Below are positions 13,481 to 22,272 of a stretch of 26,926 nt of DNA, one piece after another. Below the pieces are notes generated by a model. The model was not told the origin of the DNA and made no database searches. It saw only the letters and a program-made list of their open reading frames with translations. The position numbers and the translations under genes are program-made. The stretch comes from Bacteroidales bacterium. Its GTDB lineage: Bacteria; Bacteroidota; Bacteroidia; Bacteroidales; UBA932. The DNA lies in contig JAFUQW010000113.1 of the NCBI GenBank assembly GCA_017472115.1, positions 1 through 26,926 of the forward strand, given 5' to 3'. The first letter of the stretch is position 1. Each line of letters begins with the position of its first letter.

Positions 13481-16400
13481 ATGAAGAACAATATTTTTTC
13501 TAACCTGAGCAAGTCGATCCTGATGATCCTCTGCGTAGCGGCATATTCTTCATGTGTCAATGAAGAATACGATGTGGAGGACATCAACACCGAGATAACG
13601 GTGGGATCGGAAGGCATGAGCCTCCCTTTGGGAAGCACCAGGCAGCTTACCTTGAAGAATATGCTGTCAGGCATGGATGCGGACATGCTGAATGTGCTTG
13701 ACGGAGGAGTCTATGCCTTGAGGATACAGGATACCTTGGAATTGGGTGAAAACCTTCCGGATCTTGAGTCCATGCTGAACATTCCTGACATAGAGGTCGG
13801 GTATTCTACAACTTTCAGCCTTTCCGGCATTGATGAGGAGACCATGTCCATCGATGAACAGGAGTTCGGATATGAATTCGAACTTGCAGACAAAGGAATT
13901 GTACCGGAAGTGAATCTGCCTGAGATTTTCATCGAGCATGTTGACACGACGGGAGTATGGAGATACGGCAAGGCCGCAAGAGAGATGGAGGTGGAAGTCC
14001 AGGATGTACATCTCAACACCAAGAAACTTTTCGATGCTCCTGCTGCAGGCGCCGCAGGAAATGCCGATGTAGCTTTGGGTAATGTTCCGGAAGCAGTCGT
14101 GGATCCTGTCGAGGTCAATGTTCAGATCAAGTCTGAATCACCGGAAGGAATTTCGAATATTAGTGACGTGCTGATGAGTTCTTCGTCTATGATCAGCGTG
14201 AAGCTTTCGTTGGTGAACTCATTCCTTTCTGAAGGAGAGGTCGTGCCGGATATGGTTCTGGATCTCGGCGGCCTGCTTTCTCTTGAGGGCGGAGCTGAGA
14301 GCATCGACATAGATGACGAATTCACTCTCGATGCGGAGAACGGATACGTAGCCTCGAAGAAATTCAGGATCGGAGAGATCAATATAGAGGCTGAGGACTG
14401 GAACGGTGCCGTCCTCGACAAGAGCCATACTCTCAATGTGTCCGGTAAGGCAGGCTTGGTGGCTGCAAAGACCAATGCACAGAAGCTGGCCGGATATTCC
14501 GGAGGAATGAGTCTGCGTGTCGATGTGGAATTCCATGACCTTGTAATCGCATCGATGATGATGGACGTTGCGGAGAAGGAGGTCACGGAAGAGATGGATA
14601 TTCCTATCACCCTCGACGAGATTGTGCTTCCTGAAGGCGTCAAGAGTATCGATAGGGTGACCTTCATGAACGAGTCATGTCTCGACCTGATAATCGACCT
14701 GCAGAATCTGAGTGACATCGAAGGCCTTGAGACAAAGCTCAAGAGCCTTGAGATGACTTTCCCTGATGAGTTCGTCGTGAGAGAGGCGGACGCCGACAAC
14801 AAGGTGACCCTTCATGATGTCGATCTCACAGGCGGAATGGACGAGAAGATACATATCGATGAGATCAGGCTTCCGGCTCCGGAAAACGGTAAGATCAACT
14901 ACACAGCTCATGTGCTTGTTGAGGCCCATATGACCGCAGGAGGCAGGATCTGCAGTGCAGATGTTCCGTACGAGAAGGAGAATGACGGTGCCTTTGTCGT
15001 CGATGCCGAGTCTCATTTCCTTCTCGATGATTATTTCGTGCAGCTGGAGAGCCTTGAGCATGTGCTTGATGTGGAGCCTCAGGAATTCAGATATGACCTT
15101 CCTGACGGAGTGGCCGACATCGGTACATTCTCTGTAATTCCTGAAGGAGAACCTGTCCTGAACGTGACTCTCGACCTTCCTGAGACCGACCTTCCTGTTT
15201 CGGCCGGCAAGGACGGAATCGTGATGTCCTTCCCTGAATTCCTGAAATTCAAGGATATCGACCCTGCATTCGGCTTCAATCCTGAGGCGAACTCGATCAC
15301 TCTCTCCGGAGAGCTTCCTGAGAATATCGTCATGCCGATAGACAAGATTGTAGTGACTCCGGAAAAGGATGCCGAAACACAGAAGTATTTTGCCGACGGA
15401 CAGATAATGATTTCAGGCTCTGTTACCGTACCTGACGGAGAGGTATCCGGCAATAATCTGGAGGAGATCGCGACAAGCTCCGCTGAAATCAAGGCCGTGG
15501 TGCCTGCGATCGAAGCGGAAGAGATAGAGTTCGATCATTTCGAGATAGAGATGGCGGAAGAGATCTCGGTGTCCCTCATCAAGGCAGGGGATCTTCCTGA
15601 CGAAGTGAAGAAGATTTCGGAAGTAAGGCTTGCCGATGTGGCGTTGGATCTTGATGTCACTGTTGACAATCTTCCTAAGCTTGGCGTCGATCCGGATGTC
15701 AATATCGTCATTGCGATGCCGGCTGAGATCATTCTTGATGAGGATGATGACAGGGTGAACGGGAATGAAGTGACGATAGCAGGAAAGATCAATGAGGGTA
15801 AGCTCCTGATCGATCCTATCGCAATCAAGGCCATCGACCTGTCGTCATACGATCTGTCGGAAGGAAAGGATCTTTTTGCAGACATGACTGTAACAGGTTC
15901 ACTTGTGGCGGAGAATCCTGATCTTGACCTTGATACCATAGAAAAAGATATCGTATTGAACTTCAATGCGGAACTCAAGGATATGGACATTGAAAGCGTC
16001 GAGGCGAATGTGGCATATGAGATAGAGGGAATAAACGAGCAGATGCATCTTTCGGGACTTCCTGATTTCATGAAGGGAGAGAACTTCGTTCTTGACCTTG
16101 TGAATCCTCATCTTGTCATCAAGGCCAAGACCAACATGGGTATTCCTGTGAAGGGTGAACTCCTCATCAATCCTGTCATCGGAGGAGTGGCCGGTATCGA
16201 ATCTCAGGTCAGGGCTACCATCGAGCTTCCTTACACCGAGACTGCTGAGAAGCTCGACAGCGTTACATACTGGTTCGGAGCCGACAGCAATGCCTGCCCT
16301 CAGGATTACGTGTTCTGCGAGGCTGACATCAGCAAGCTCATCCGCAGGATACCGGATGAACTCCAGCTGTCACTTGTGGCTTATACGGATGAGAGCATCA

Positions 16401-16891
16401 CGTCTGTAGTGGAACCATCGGCTGAGTACAGTCTTGATGTGGAATATGACTTCATCGTTCCTCTCGAATTCGGTGAGGACCTCCATATCGAGATCTGTGA
16501 CACGCTGAACGGCCTTCCTGACATCCTGGGACAGATGCTCGAGAAGAGTACCGTGCAGCTGAACGGAGACATTACAAGCAGCCTTCCTCTCGGTCTCGAG
16601 CTCAATGTCGAGATGATGGACGAAAACGGAGGATTGATCGAGATGAGCGCGCCTGCTGTCCAGAGCATCTCGCCATGCGCATCGAACGGAGATGCTTCAG
16701 TGACTGATCTGGATCTCACGCTGAAGGTGGCCGAGGGTGCCTCTGTCGAGAACTTCAGTTCATTGAGACTCAGGTTTGTGGTGACCTCTCCGAATTATCA
16801 GGGTCATCCGATTGCAGAAGATGATTTTGTTCAGGCAAATCTCAAACTTACATTGCCGGAAGGTATTACGTTGGATGTTGCCGGGTTATGA
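13481..16891 (+). CDS. Giant acidic lipoprotein of unknown function with internal repeats
   Basis: The 1136-aa protein has a signal peptide with lipobox AYSSC (Cys25) and should be a lipoprotein exported to the envelope. It is strongly acidic and built from beta-type segments. At least three loosely similar blocks recur at about residues 382-440, 555-615 and 703-770; the first and third share LP(E/D)xVKxIxxV, then LDLxxxxxNL and a hydrophobic MxFP or MPAE strand. Cysteines are few and there is no catalytic motif. It follows radA by 9 bases and its TGA overlaps the ATG of the DUF5723 gene, so the two are translationally coupled. I do not recognise the family. A role as a large surface or periplasmic scaffold working with the DUF5723 protein is an inference from context. 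Confidence 0.8.
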   Translation: MKNNIFSNLSKSILMILCVAAYSSCVNEEYDVEDINTEITVGSEGMSLPLGSTRQLTLKNMLSGMDADMLNVLDGGVYALRIQDTLELGENLPDLESMLNIPDIEVGYSTTFSLSGIDEETMSIDEQEFGYEFELADKGIVPEVNLPEIFIEHVDTTGVWRYGKAAREMEVEVQDVHLNTKKLFDAPAAGAAGNADVALGNVPEAVVDPVEVNVQIKSESPEGISNISDVLMSSSSMISVKLSLVNSFLSEGEVVPDMVLDLGGLLSLEGGAESIDIDDEFTLDAENGYVASKKFRIGEINIEAEDWNGAVLDKSHTLNVSGKAGLVAAKTNAQKLAGYSGGMSLRVDVEFHDLVIASMMMDVAEKEVTEEMDIPITLDEIVLPEGVKSIDRVTFMNESCLDLIIDLQNLSDIEGLETKLKSLEMTFPDEFVVREADADNKVTLHDVDLTGGMDEKIHIDEIRLPAPENGKINYTAHVLVEAHMTAGGRICSADVPYEKENDGAFVVDAESHFLLDDYFVQLESLEHVLDVEPQEFRYDLPDGVADIGTFSVIPEGEPVLNVTLDLPETDLPVSAGKDGIVMSFPEFLKFKDIDPAFGFNPEANSITLSGELPENIVMPIDKIVVTPEKDAETQKYFADGQIMISGSVTVPDGEVSGNNLEEIATSSAEIKAVVPAIEAEEIEFDHFEIEMAEEISVSLIKAGDLPDEVKKISEVRLADVALDLDVTVDNLPKLGVDPDVNIVIAMPAEIILDEDDDRVNGNEVTIAGKINEGKLLIDPIAIKAIDLSSYDLSEGKDLFADMTVTGSLVAENPDLDLDTIEKDIVLNFNAELKDMDIESVEANVAYEIEGINEQMHLSGLPDFMKGENFVLDLVNPHLVIKAKTNMGIPVKGELLINPVIGGVAGIESQVRATIELPYTETAEKLDSVTYWFGADSNACPQDYVFCEADISKLIRRIPDELQLSLVAYTDESITSVVEPSAEYSLDVEYDFIVPLEFGEDLHIEICDTLNGLPDILGQMLEKSTVQLNGDITSSLPLGLELNVEMMDENGGLIEMSAPAVQSISPCASNGDASVTDLDLTLKVAEGASVENFSSLRLRFVVTSPNYQGHPIAEDDFVQANLKLTLPEGITLDVAGL

Positions 16892-18324
16892 TGAAAAACG
16901 ACAGACTTATGAAAAGAAGAATCATTATTATATCTGTAATGCTGCTCCTTCCTCTGGCAATGGGAGCTCAGGCATTGAAAGGCAGCTGGTTTCTTGACAA
17001 TTCTCTGTTGAGGAACAGACTCAATCCGGCATTTGCGCCTCGGGCAAACTATTTCAGCATTCCTGTGGTGTCGAATTTAGGCGTCGGAGTTCACGGTAAC
17101 ATAGGCCCTGCCGATTTCCTATATCCTAAAAACGGAGAATTATACACATTCCTCAACAAGAATGTAAGCTTCGATGAATTCTCCAGGAATCTTCCTAAGC
17201 GTCCTCTGGTCGATCTGGATGTTGACACAGACATCCTCAATTTCGGATTCTTTACGGCTAAGGATTCCTTCTGGAGCTTCGATCTCGGACTGAGGGTTGA
17301 CGGTCAGGTAGGACTTCCACGTGATTTCCTTCTGTTTGCCAAGCAGGGAATGGGGGCCTCGGAAAGAACATATTCCCTTAAAGGATTTGATATTTATCAG
17401 ACATCTTCGATCTATGCGTCCATAGGCCACAGTCATGATTTTTCATGGCTTGTCAAAGGATTGAAAGTCGGAGGCAAGCTCAGATTCTTCTTCCCAATCG
17501 AGCATGTCGGCCTTACTCTCGGAGAGTCATATCTGGCTATGAACAAGGACCGGTGGACCGTGCATACGGATGCGTCCGGCGTTGTGGCCTCATCTTTCCT
17601 CAGAATCGATCCTGCCGCCCTGAACAGTGACAGCGAGGCTGAGCTCTTTCAGTTCGACAGCTCGAACATAGGATTGGCCGGTTTCGGATTTTCATTTGAC
17701 TTAGGTGCGGAGTACAGACTCAGCATCGGAAGCGTGGTCGATGGACTTACCTTCTCTGTTTCTGCCCTTGATCTGGGATCATATTTCTTCAGCAAGAGCA
17801 AGGTTCAGGGTCTGGAATCCAAGGGAGATGCTGTGTATGAGGGACTTAAGGATATTGAAATCGGAGGTGATGCCGATTTTGGCGAAAGCATAGATAAGCT
17901 TACCGACGAATTTCTCGCACTCGCCAACCTGCAGGAGGCAGCCATGCCGAGGTATCATACGATCGGCACAAGGGCAAAGCTTTTCGCAGGTGTAGAGTAT
18001 CCTTTCCTTCAGGACAAGATGAGTGTCGGACTTCTTTATTCAGGCAAGTTCGGCTATTCCAAGATGCTCAACGAACTCACGCTTTCGTATAATGTAAATC
18101 CTTCCCCATGGTTCAATTTCGGTGTGAACTGGTCATTCCTGAATGCATACAAGACAATGGGATGGATCTTGGAGTTCACTCCGAAGGCCGGTGTAAACTT
18201 CTTCATCGGAAGCGACTACACCTTCTTTGAAGTGATGCCGAAGATGTTCCTTCCGGTTGACAAGCTTTGGGTGAATGCCCGCTTCGGCTTGTCATTCATG
18301 TTGGGATCGCATTGGAAGGAATAG
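16888..18324 (+). CDS. DUF5723-like secreted, probably outer-membrane protein
   Basis: The 478-aa product has a signal peptide (IIIISVMLLLPLAMGAQA, cleavage near residue 28). It shows the early LRNRLNPAFAPRANYFSIPVVSNLGVGVHGN typical, as I recall, of Bacteroidota DUF5723 proteins. The mature part is rich in aromatic and glycine residues and beta-strand alternation up to the last residues (VNARFGLSFMLGSHW), consistent with an outer-membrane beta-barrel. The function of the family is unknown. Its ATG at 16888 overlaps the stop of the giant lipoprotein gene by 4 bases; an alternative start is the Met at residue 8. It faces dacB convergently with 17 bases between stops and no clear terminator. 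Confidence 0.78.
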   Translation: MMKNDRLMKRRIIIISVMLLLPLAMGAQALKGSWFLDNSLLRNRLNPAFAPRANYFSIPVVSNLGVGVHGNIGPADFLYPKNGELYTFLNKNVSFDEFSRNLPKRPLVDLDVDTDILNFGFFTAKDSFWSFDLGLRVDGQVGLPRDFLLFAKQGMGASERTYSLKGFDIYQTSSIYASIGHSHDFSWLVKGLKVGGKLRFFFPIEHVGLTLGESYLAMNKDRWTVHTDASGVVASSFLRIDPAALNSDSEAELFQFDSSNIGLAGFGFSFDLGAEYRLSIGSVVDGLTFSVSALDLGSYFFSKSKVQGLESKGDAVYEGLKDIEIGGDADFGESIDKLTDEFLALANLQEAAMPRYHTIGTRAKLFAGVEYPFLQDKMSVGLLYSGKFGYSKMLNELTLSYNVNPSPWFNFGVNWSFLNAYKTMGWILEFTPKAGVNFFIGSDYTFFEVMPKMFLPVDKLWVNARFGLSFMLGSHWKE

Positions 18325-18341
18325 CTGAGAAACAGAAGCTT

Positions 18342-19874
18342 CTAATTGCTTCGGGCCATGGCTGCCATCAGGCTGTCCAACATAGGACGGACCTTCCATG
18401 TGGGTGATGTGCAGCTGTTGGTCATTATAGAGAAAATTATGGTATCGGCAGGCAGGCCTTCGGTCTGGCTGCCGTTCTTTATTGACATGTCGTATCCGGA
18501 CGGCAGGATATATCCGCTGTAGCATCTGACTCCGTTCATCGATCCGCTCTTGACCTTGATTCTTGCACGGAAGGTCGCAGGATAGCCGTTCATGTTGTAG
18601 TTCAGCGAACCGTCGAAGCCCGGAGACGGCAGGCTTCTGACGAATTCCCCGCACACATCTGTCCCGGCCATGGCTTCGAGGAAATCGCAGATGAAGTCAG
18701 GAGATATGTAGTTCTGGCGCGAAAGTCCGCTTCCGTCCTGAATCTGTACGGGACCGGTACTTACTTTCAGATCCTTGAGTATATCATTCAATGCCACATA
18801 GGAGGAGTCATAGCATGAACTGCCTTTGAAATCCTTTCCGAGGGTTCTCATGAGGGTCTCCGCAAAGAGATTGTTGCTGGCATGGTTGGTTTCGAAGGCT
18901 ATTCTGGCCAATGATGGCGATAATGTCGAACCGATCACCTTCAGGTCCTTGAGAGCTGTGCTGTCCTCGAATACTGTTTCCATCCAGGAGTTCTCGAGCC
19001 GGAGGTCAGCGGCTCCTGCACTGCATTCGATACCCTCTGTTTCGAGCCATTCATGAAAATATGCCGCACATGTATATTCGGGATATTTGTTTGCGAAGTC
19101 AACCCTTTTGCGGGCTCTGTCTATTCCGAACGTACCTCTGATCTCTGCAACCGGCGCAAGGTCGCTTGTAAACATATATAATCTGTCACCTGTGCCTTTT
19201 TCTCCTGTCGTGCAGTCAAACCGTGTCTCGATCCATGGCGTCATCGGATAATACGGTTCGATGACCGGCCTTTCTCCTACGGCCTTTCCTGCCGAGACAT
19301 TGAATGAAAGCATGTTTTCGTAGAACATCAGGCCGGAAATGCCGCTGCCGTAATATGTGCCGACGTCATTCATCATCCAAGTCGGCTCCTCCATCATTCC
19401 GTCCAGCCATCTGCCGTCACCGACTATATGTCCTTCGATCCTCTTGATTCCGGCATTCTTCAGCATTGCAGACCATTGTCCGAATGTCTTTTCGATGCTG
19501 ACCGCTATACTGTCCTTAGACCCGAGCGTAGGATCCCCACCGCCAACGATATAGAGGTTTCCGTGGAGAGTCCCGTCTATGATTTCTCCGTCATGTCCTA
19601 TTATGGTTTCGTATCTGTAATCGGGGCCGAGGGCATGCAGGGCCGCACCGGTCGAAATCAGCTTCATGTTCGAAGCCGGAATGAGAAGTCTGTCCTCGTT
19701 GAGGCTTATCAGACTCCTGCCGCCGGCGGTTCTGGCACTTATGGCCACCGTCGCATGGCTGAATACGGGGTCCGCCGCAAGCTTTTCCGCCTCTTTCTGA
19801 AGATCATGCTGAGTCTGTGCCGCCATCGGCATACAGAACATCATCGCTGCGAGTATATATAGCTTGTTTCTCAT
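18342..19874 (-). CDS. dacB: D-alanyl-D-alanine carboxypeptidase/endopeptidase (PBP4 type)
   Basis: The 510-aa protein has a signal peptide (residues 1-19, ending MAA) and the three active-site motifs of class C penicillin-binding proteins: SNMK (Ser68, Lys71), SNN (about 332) and KSG (about 440, in KVKSGSMNG). It would remove the terminal D-Ala of peptidoglycan stem peptides and cut D-Ala-mDAP cross-links in the periplasm. The length between the first two motifs fits the large inserted domains of the PBP4 family. The ATG lies about 10 bases after the hairpin that ends the upstream 91-aa gene, so expression may depend on read-through or on a promoter I cannot see. Confidence 0.92.
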   Translation of the reverse strand: MRNKLYILAAMMFCMPMAAQTQHDLQKEAEKLAADPVFSHATVAISARTAGGRSLISLNEDRLLIPASNMKLISTGAALHALGPDYRYETIIGHDGEIIDGTLHGNLYIVGGGDPTLGSKDSIAVSIEKTFGQWSAMLKNAGIKRIEGHIVGDGRWLDGMMEEPTWMMNDVGTYYGSGISGLMFYENMLSFNVSAGKAVGERPVIEPYYPMTPWIETRFDCTTGEKGTGDRLYMFTSDLAPVAEIRGTFGIDRARKRVDFANKYPEYTCAAYFHEWLETEGIECSAGAADLRLENSWMETVFEDSTALKDLKVIGSTLSPSLARIAFETNHASNNLFAETLMRTLGKDFKGSSCYDSSYVALNDILKDLKVSTGPVQIQDGSGLSRQNYISPDFICDFLEAMAGTDVCGEFVRSLPSPGFDGSLNYNMNGYPATFRARIKVKSGSMNGVRCYSGYILPSGYDMSIKNGSQTEGLPADTIIFSIMTNSCTSPTWKVRPMLDSLMAAMARSN

Positions 19875-19884
19875 ATTTATACAT

Positions 19885-19908
19885 AAAAAGCGCCCCGAAG
19901 GACGCTTT
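19885..19908 (-). terminator. Intrinsic terminator after the 91-aa gene
   Basis: On the minus strand GCGTCC and GGGCGC form a 6-bp stem (one T/G pair) closed by the stable TTCG tetraloop (19899-19896), followed by five T residues. It lies 22 bases past the stop of the 91-aa gene and 10 bases before the dacB ATG. Confidence 0.7.
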
Positions 19909-19927
19909 GGTTTCTTTGGCAGTTCGA

Positions 19928-20203
19928 TTACGCTTCAGCGATTACTACGGCGCTGAGCTTCTCTGAAAGTTCGTCAAGCTTCTCGAACATAGCCTTTGTG
20001 AGGCCGTTGTAGTAAGCTCTCTTGTTTCCTTCCGGATGAGCTGCCTTCTGCTTGAGGTCGTTGTAGAGATCGACAGCCTCGTCAACTATCTCGTCAATCT
20101 TCTCTGAGCTCTTGTGTGGGTTGAGGATGACGAAAAGTTCGCAGTCCTCGATGAACTCGCCGATGAAGAACTCGATGTCTTTCTTGAAAACTCTAAGATT
20201 CAT
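19928..20203 (-). CDS. Conserved small alpha-helical protein
   Basis: The 91-aa protein has no signal peptide or membrane segment. It appears mostly helical, with acidic N-terminal and central parts (FFIGEFIEDCELFVILNPHKS, KIDEIVDEAVDLYNDLKQKA) and a C-terminal amphipathic helix (FEKLDELSEKLSAVVIAEA). I recall similar short proteins as common uncharacterised genes in Bacteroidales. It has a TAnnTTTG promoter match upstream and a strong terminator downstream, so it is probably a single-gene, well-expressed unit. Function unknown. Confidence 0.8.
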   Translation of the reverse strand: MNLRVFKKDIEFFIGEFIEDCELFVILNPHKSSEKIDEIVDEAVDLYNDLKQKAAHPEGNKRAYYNGLTKAMFEKLDELSEKLSAVVIAEA

Positions 20204-20237
20204 GATAAATACGTATTTAATTTTGTTATAACGTCCG

Positions 20238-20245
20238 CAAAGGTA
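20238..20245 (-). promoter_or_regulatory. Probable -7 element for the 91-aa gene
   Basis: The minus strand reads TACCTTTG, a TAnnTTTG match 34 bases upstream of the ATG, identical to the -7 box of the tRNA promoter. The -33 position (AACG) is poor. The element lies in the 52-bp gap behind the fimbrillin operon. Confidence 0.5.
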
Positions 20246-20255
20246 ATAAAAAAAA

Positions 20256-21152
20256 TCATTTCAGCGTTATGGTGAAGGTATAGTTGCTGTTGTGATATAA
20301 GTTGTAGTCTCTGTATTCCGCTGAAGGAGAGCTATTTGACAGAATTATGGACTTGCCTCCGATTGTAAGTTTCATGGCGCGTTCAGGCTCTTCATACGAG
20401 CCGTCAGGACTGCACAGGTTCGGGGCGCAGTAGTAATACAGTTCCCGGGTTTTTCCGTCCTCTATTTCTATTTCCTTGCTGAACGGATATGCGAGGTAGG
20501 CATCGTCAGGAAGTATGCGTGATTCCTGTATGTGAACGTCAGGGAACAGATATGCCTTGACCGGGATGTTGCTTATGCTTATGGTGTTGTTGACTGTGTT
20601 TCCGGTCTCATTATTCAGGACAATGTTGATTCGTGTCAATACCCGGCTCAACGATACGTTGAGACTTAGCGTCTCTGATGTTATGTCGCCTGACCAGAAT
20701 CCGCACATAGGCATTTCTTCGAGATTCCCTGTTTCTGCAGCTATGATCGTCGATGTGAAATCATGCAGGGTTGAAACATATCCTTCCAGGTTGTCGTGCC
20801 AGCTGCGTGAAGCGGAGGAGTTTCCTCTGTCAAGATTTGCGACTACACATATGGTGTTGTCCTCGCCCGTATTCAGCTCGACGGGAAGGGAAATGCTTGT
20901 CTGCCCGTCTCTGTCTGCTCTGTAATGCCTGGTGTAATCAGGGTTCAGGATGTTCTTGTCATTGTACTGGATGACCCATATGTCATAGATGAGGTTCTCT
21001 ATGTCCGGAGTCAGAGGCATGTCAGCCTTGGTGTCCGTACCGATATGCAGATCCACAGTGACGCTCTCTGTATGTAAAGGCGTCTCGCGGCTGCATCCTG
21101 CCGCAGTAGAAAGCATGAGAGCTGCATATATGAATAATTTATTCGGTGTCAT
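20256..21152 (-). CDS. Fimbrillin-family lipoprotein, last gene of the pilus operon (FimB/Mfa2-like)
   Basis: The 298-aa protein begins MTPNKLFIYAALMLSTAAGC, a lipoprotein signal with Cys20. The mature part has an N-terminal beta domain (VTVDLHIGTDTKADM, IYDIWVIQYND, NTICVVANLD), a middle strand pair (LSRVLTRINIVLNN) and a C-terminal YNLYHNSNYTFTITLK, a layout like FimB/Mfa2 anchor or DUF4906-type fimbrillins. In type V pili such proteins anchor or end the fibre. The ATG at 21152 overlaps the upstream TGA by 4 bases, which decides the start against 21173. Assignment to anchor rather than tip is uncertain. Confidence 0.7.
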   Translation of the reverse strand: MTPNKLFIYAALMLSTAAGCSRETPLHTESVTVDLHIGTDTKADMPLTPDIENLIYDIWVIQYNDKNILNPDYTRHYRADRDGQTSISLPVELNTGEDNTICVVANLDRGNSSASRSWHDNLEGYVSTLHDFTSTIIAAETGNLEEMPMCGFWSGDITSETLSLNVSLSRVLTRINIVLNNETGNTVNNTISISNIPVKAYLFPDVHIQESRILPDDAYLAYPFSKEIEIEDGKTRELYYYCAPNLCSPDGSYEEPERAMKLTIGGKSIILSNSSPSAEYRDYNLYHNSNYTFTITLK

Positions 21153-22261
21153 AATTCGATATCTGTTGTCCATGCCGTGTTCTGCCAGTTCACCACCACC
21201 ATATTGTTTCTCATGCTGACCGTGAGAGTCAGATTGTATGAATGAGCATGCTTTATGATCATCCCGTTGAGAACTGTCATGTATTGGGTAGGTACTCCGT
21301 TTACTGCCATGTTGAGAAGCATCACGATGTCCGTGCTTTCAGCATTGGTCGGAAGTATATAGGTCTCTCCGCTTATGCTTCCGTCCGGATTGTCGTGGAA
21401 AAGGTTGCTGTGGATGTGCAGCACTTCCTTCTTGCTCCCGCGCAGCATGACCAAGGTGTCGGACGGATCGGTAGAGCTCCAGTTGTATTCCAATCCCGTT
21501 ATTCCGTCATGTATCACAGGGTTCTGAAGCCCGCTGATTTCGATTCCGTCAGACATCATGCTCAGAGAGTTGACATTGTCACCTTTCTTCAGATGGAAGC
21601 GCAGTCTCGCCGTCTGCTGGATCATCGGTTTCAGATAAATGTACTGGACTTCGCTTGCATCATCGACTTCCACAGTGATGGTGCTGCTGCTTGTCTCCTC
21701 ATATCTCTCGTCAGAAGAGCAGAATGCAAAACCGTTGTCAACGAACGCCACATGAGAGTCCTTGTAGATCGGCATGGCCGGCGAAATCATTCTGAAGCGG
21801 TAATTGCCGTTTTTCAGGTAAAGTGGTGCCGCACTCACATCAGTGTCATCGATGGCCCACATCTCGGTTCCGCTTTCATCGGTGATGCTCTTGAAGCTGC
21901 ATGCGTACATCGATGTGTAGCCGCTGTTTCCCCTGACCGTATATGCCTTCAGTTCCGGCGCGGAATAGACATCGTCCGAAGGGTCGTCGGGAGTTTCCGA
22001 TCCGGCTGTCTGAGCTGAATATGTAAGCCACAGAGTGGATCCTTCTTCCAACCCTCTCGGCTGCAGTCCGGGTGCGAAATCGCTCAGATTGCGGGTGTCG
22101 CCGTCAGCCTTCGTCCCCGGACTGCCGTATCCGAATACGGCAGGAGTCGCAATCTCGATCCTTATCCCGTCAGCGGACCCTTTGCTTGCATCGATATTTC
22201 CTTCGCAGCCCGTCAGGACGGCAAAGACAAGCAGTGATGATATGATGTGTGATGATTTCAT
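21149..22261 (-). CDS. Fimbrillin-family lipoprotein (Mfa-like)
   Basis: The 370-aa protein has signal MKSSHIISSLLVFAVLTGC with lipobox Cys19. It then has an early GTKADGDTRN, a frequent feature of Mfa-like proteins, followed by beta-rich sequence with IYLKPMIQQTARLRFHLKK, corresponding to the conserved central strand region of fimbrillins, and GETYILPTNAESTDIVMLLNMAVNG near the end. It probably serves as an accessory or tip subunit exported through the outer membrane as a lipoprotein precursor. Starts at 22270 and 22276 (the latter overlapping the upstream TGA) are possible, but the lipobox is best placed from 22261. Confidence 0.7.
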   Translation of the reverse strand: MKSSHIISSLLVFAVLTGCEGNIDASKGSADGIRIEIATPAVFGYGSPGTKADGDTRNLSDFAPGLQPRGLEEGSTLWLTYSAQTAGSETPDDPSDDVYSAPELKAYTVRGNSGYTSMYACSFKSITDESGTEMWAIDDTDVSAAPLYLKNGNYRFRMISPAMPIYKDSHVAFVDNGFAFCSSDERYEETSSSTITVEVDDASEVQYIYLKPMIQQTARLRFHLKKGDNVNSLSMMSDGIEISGLQNPVIHDGITGLEYNWSSTDPSDTLVMLRGSKKEVLHIHSNLFHDNPDGSISGETYILPTNAESTDIVMLLNMAVNGVPTQYMTVLNGMIIKHAHSYNLTLTVSMRNNMVVVNWQNTAWTTDIEL

Positions 22262-22272
22262 GTGTGTCATTG

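Noticed and set aside
13711..16111. Several long minus-strand frames opposite the giant lipoprotein
   Set aside because: S/R/T/P-rich shadow frames caused by the codon bias of an acidic protein; no motifs.
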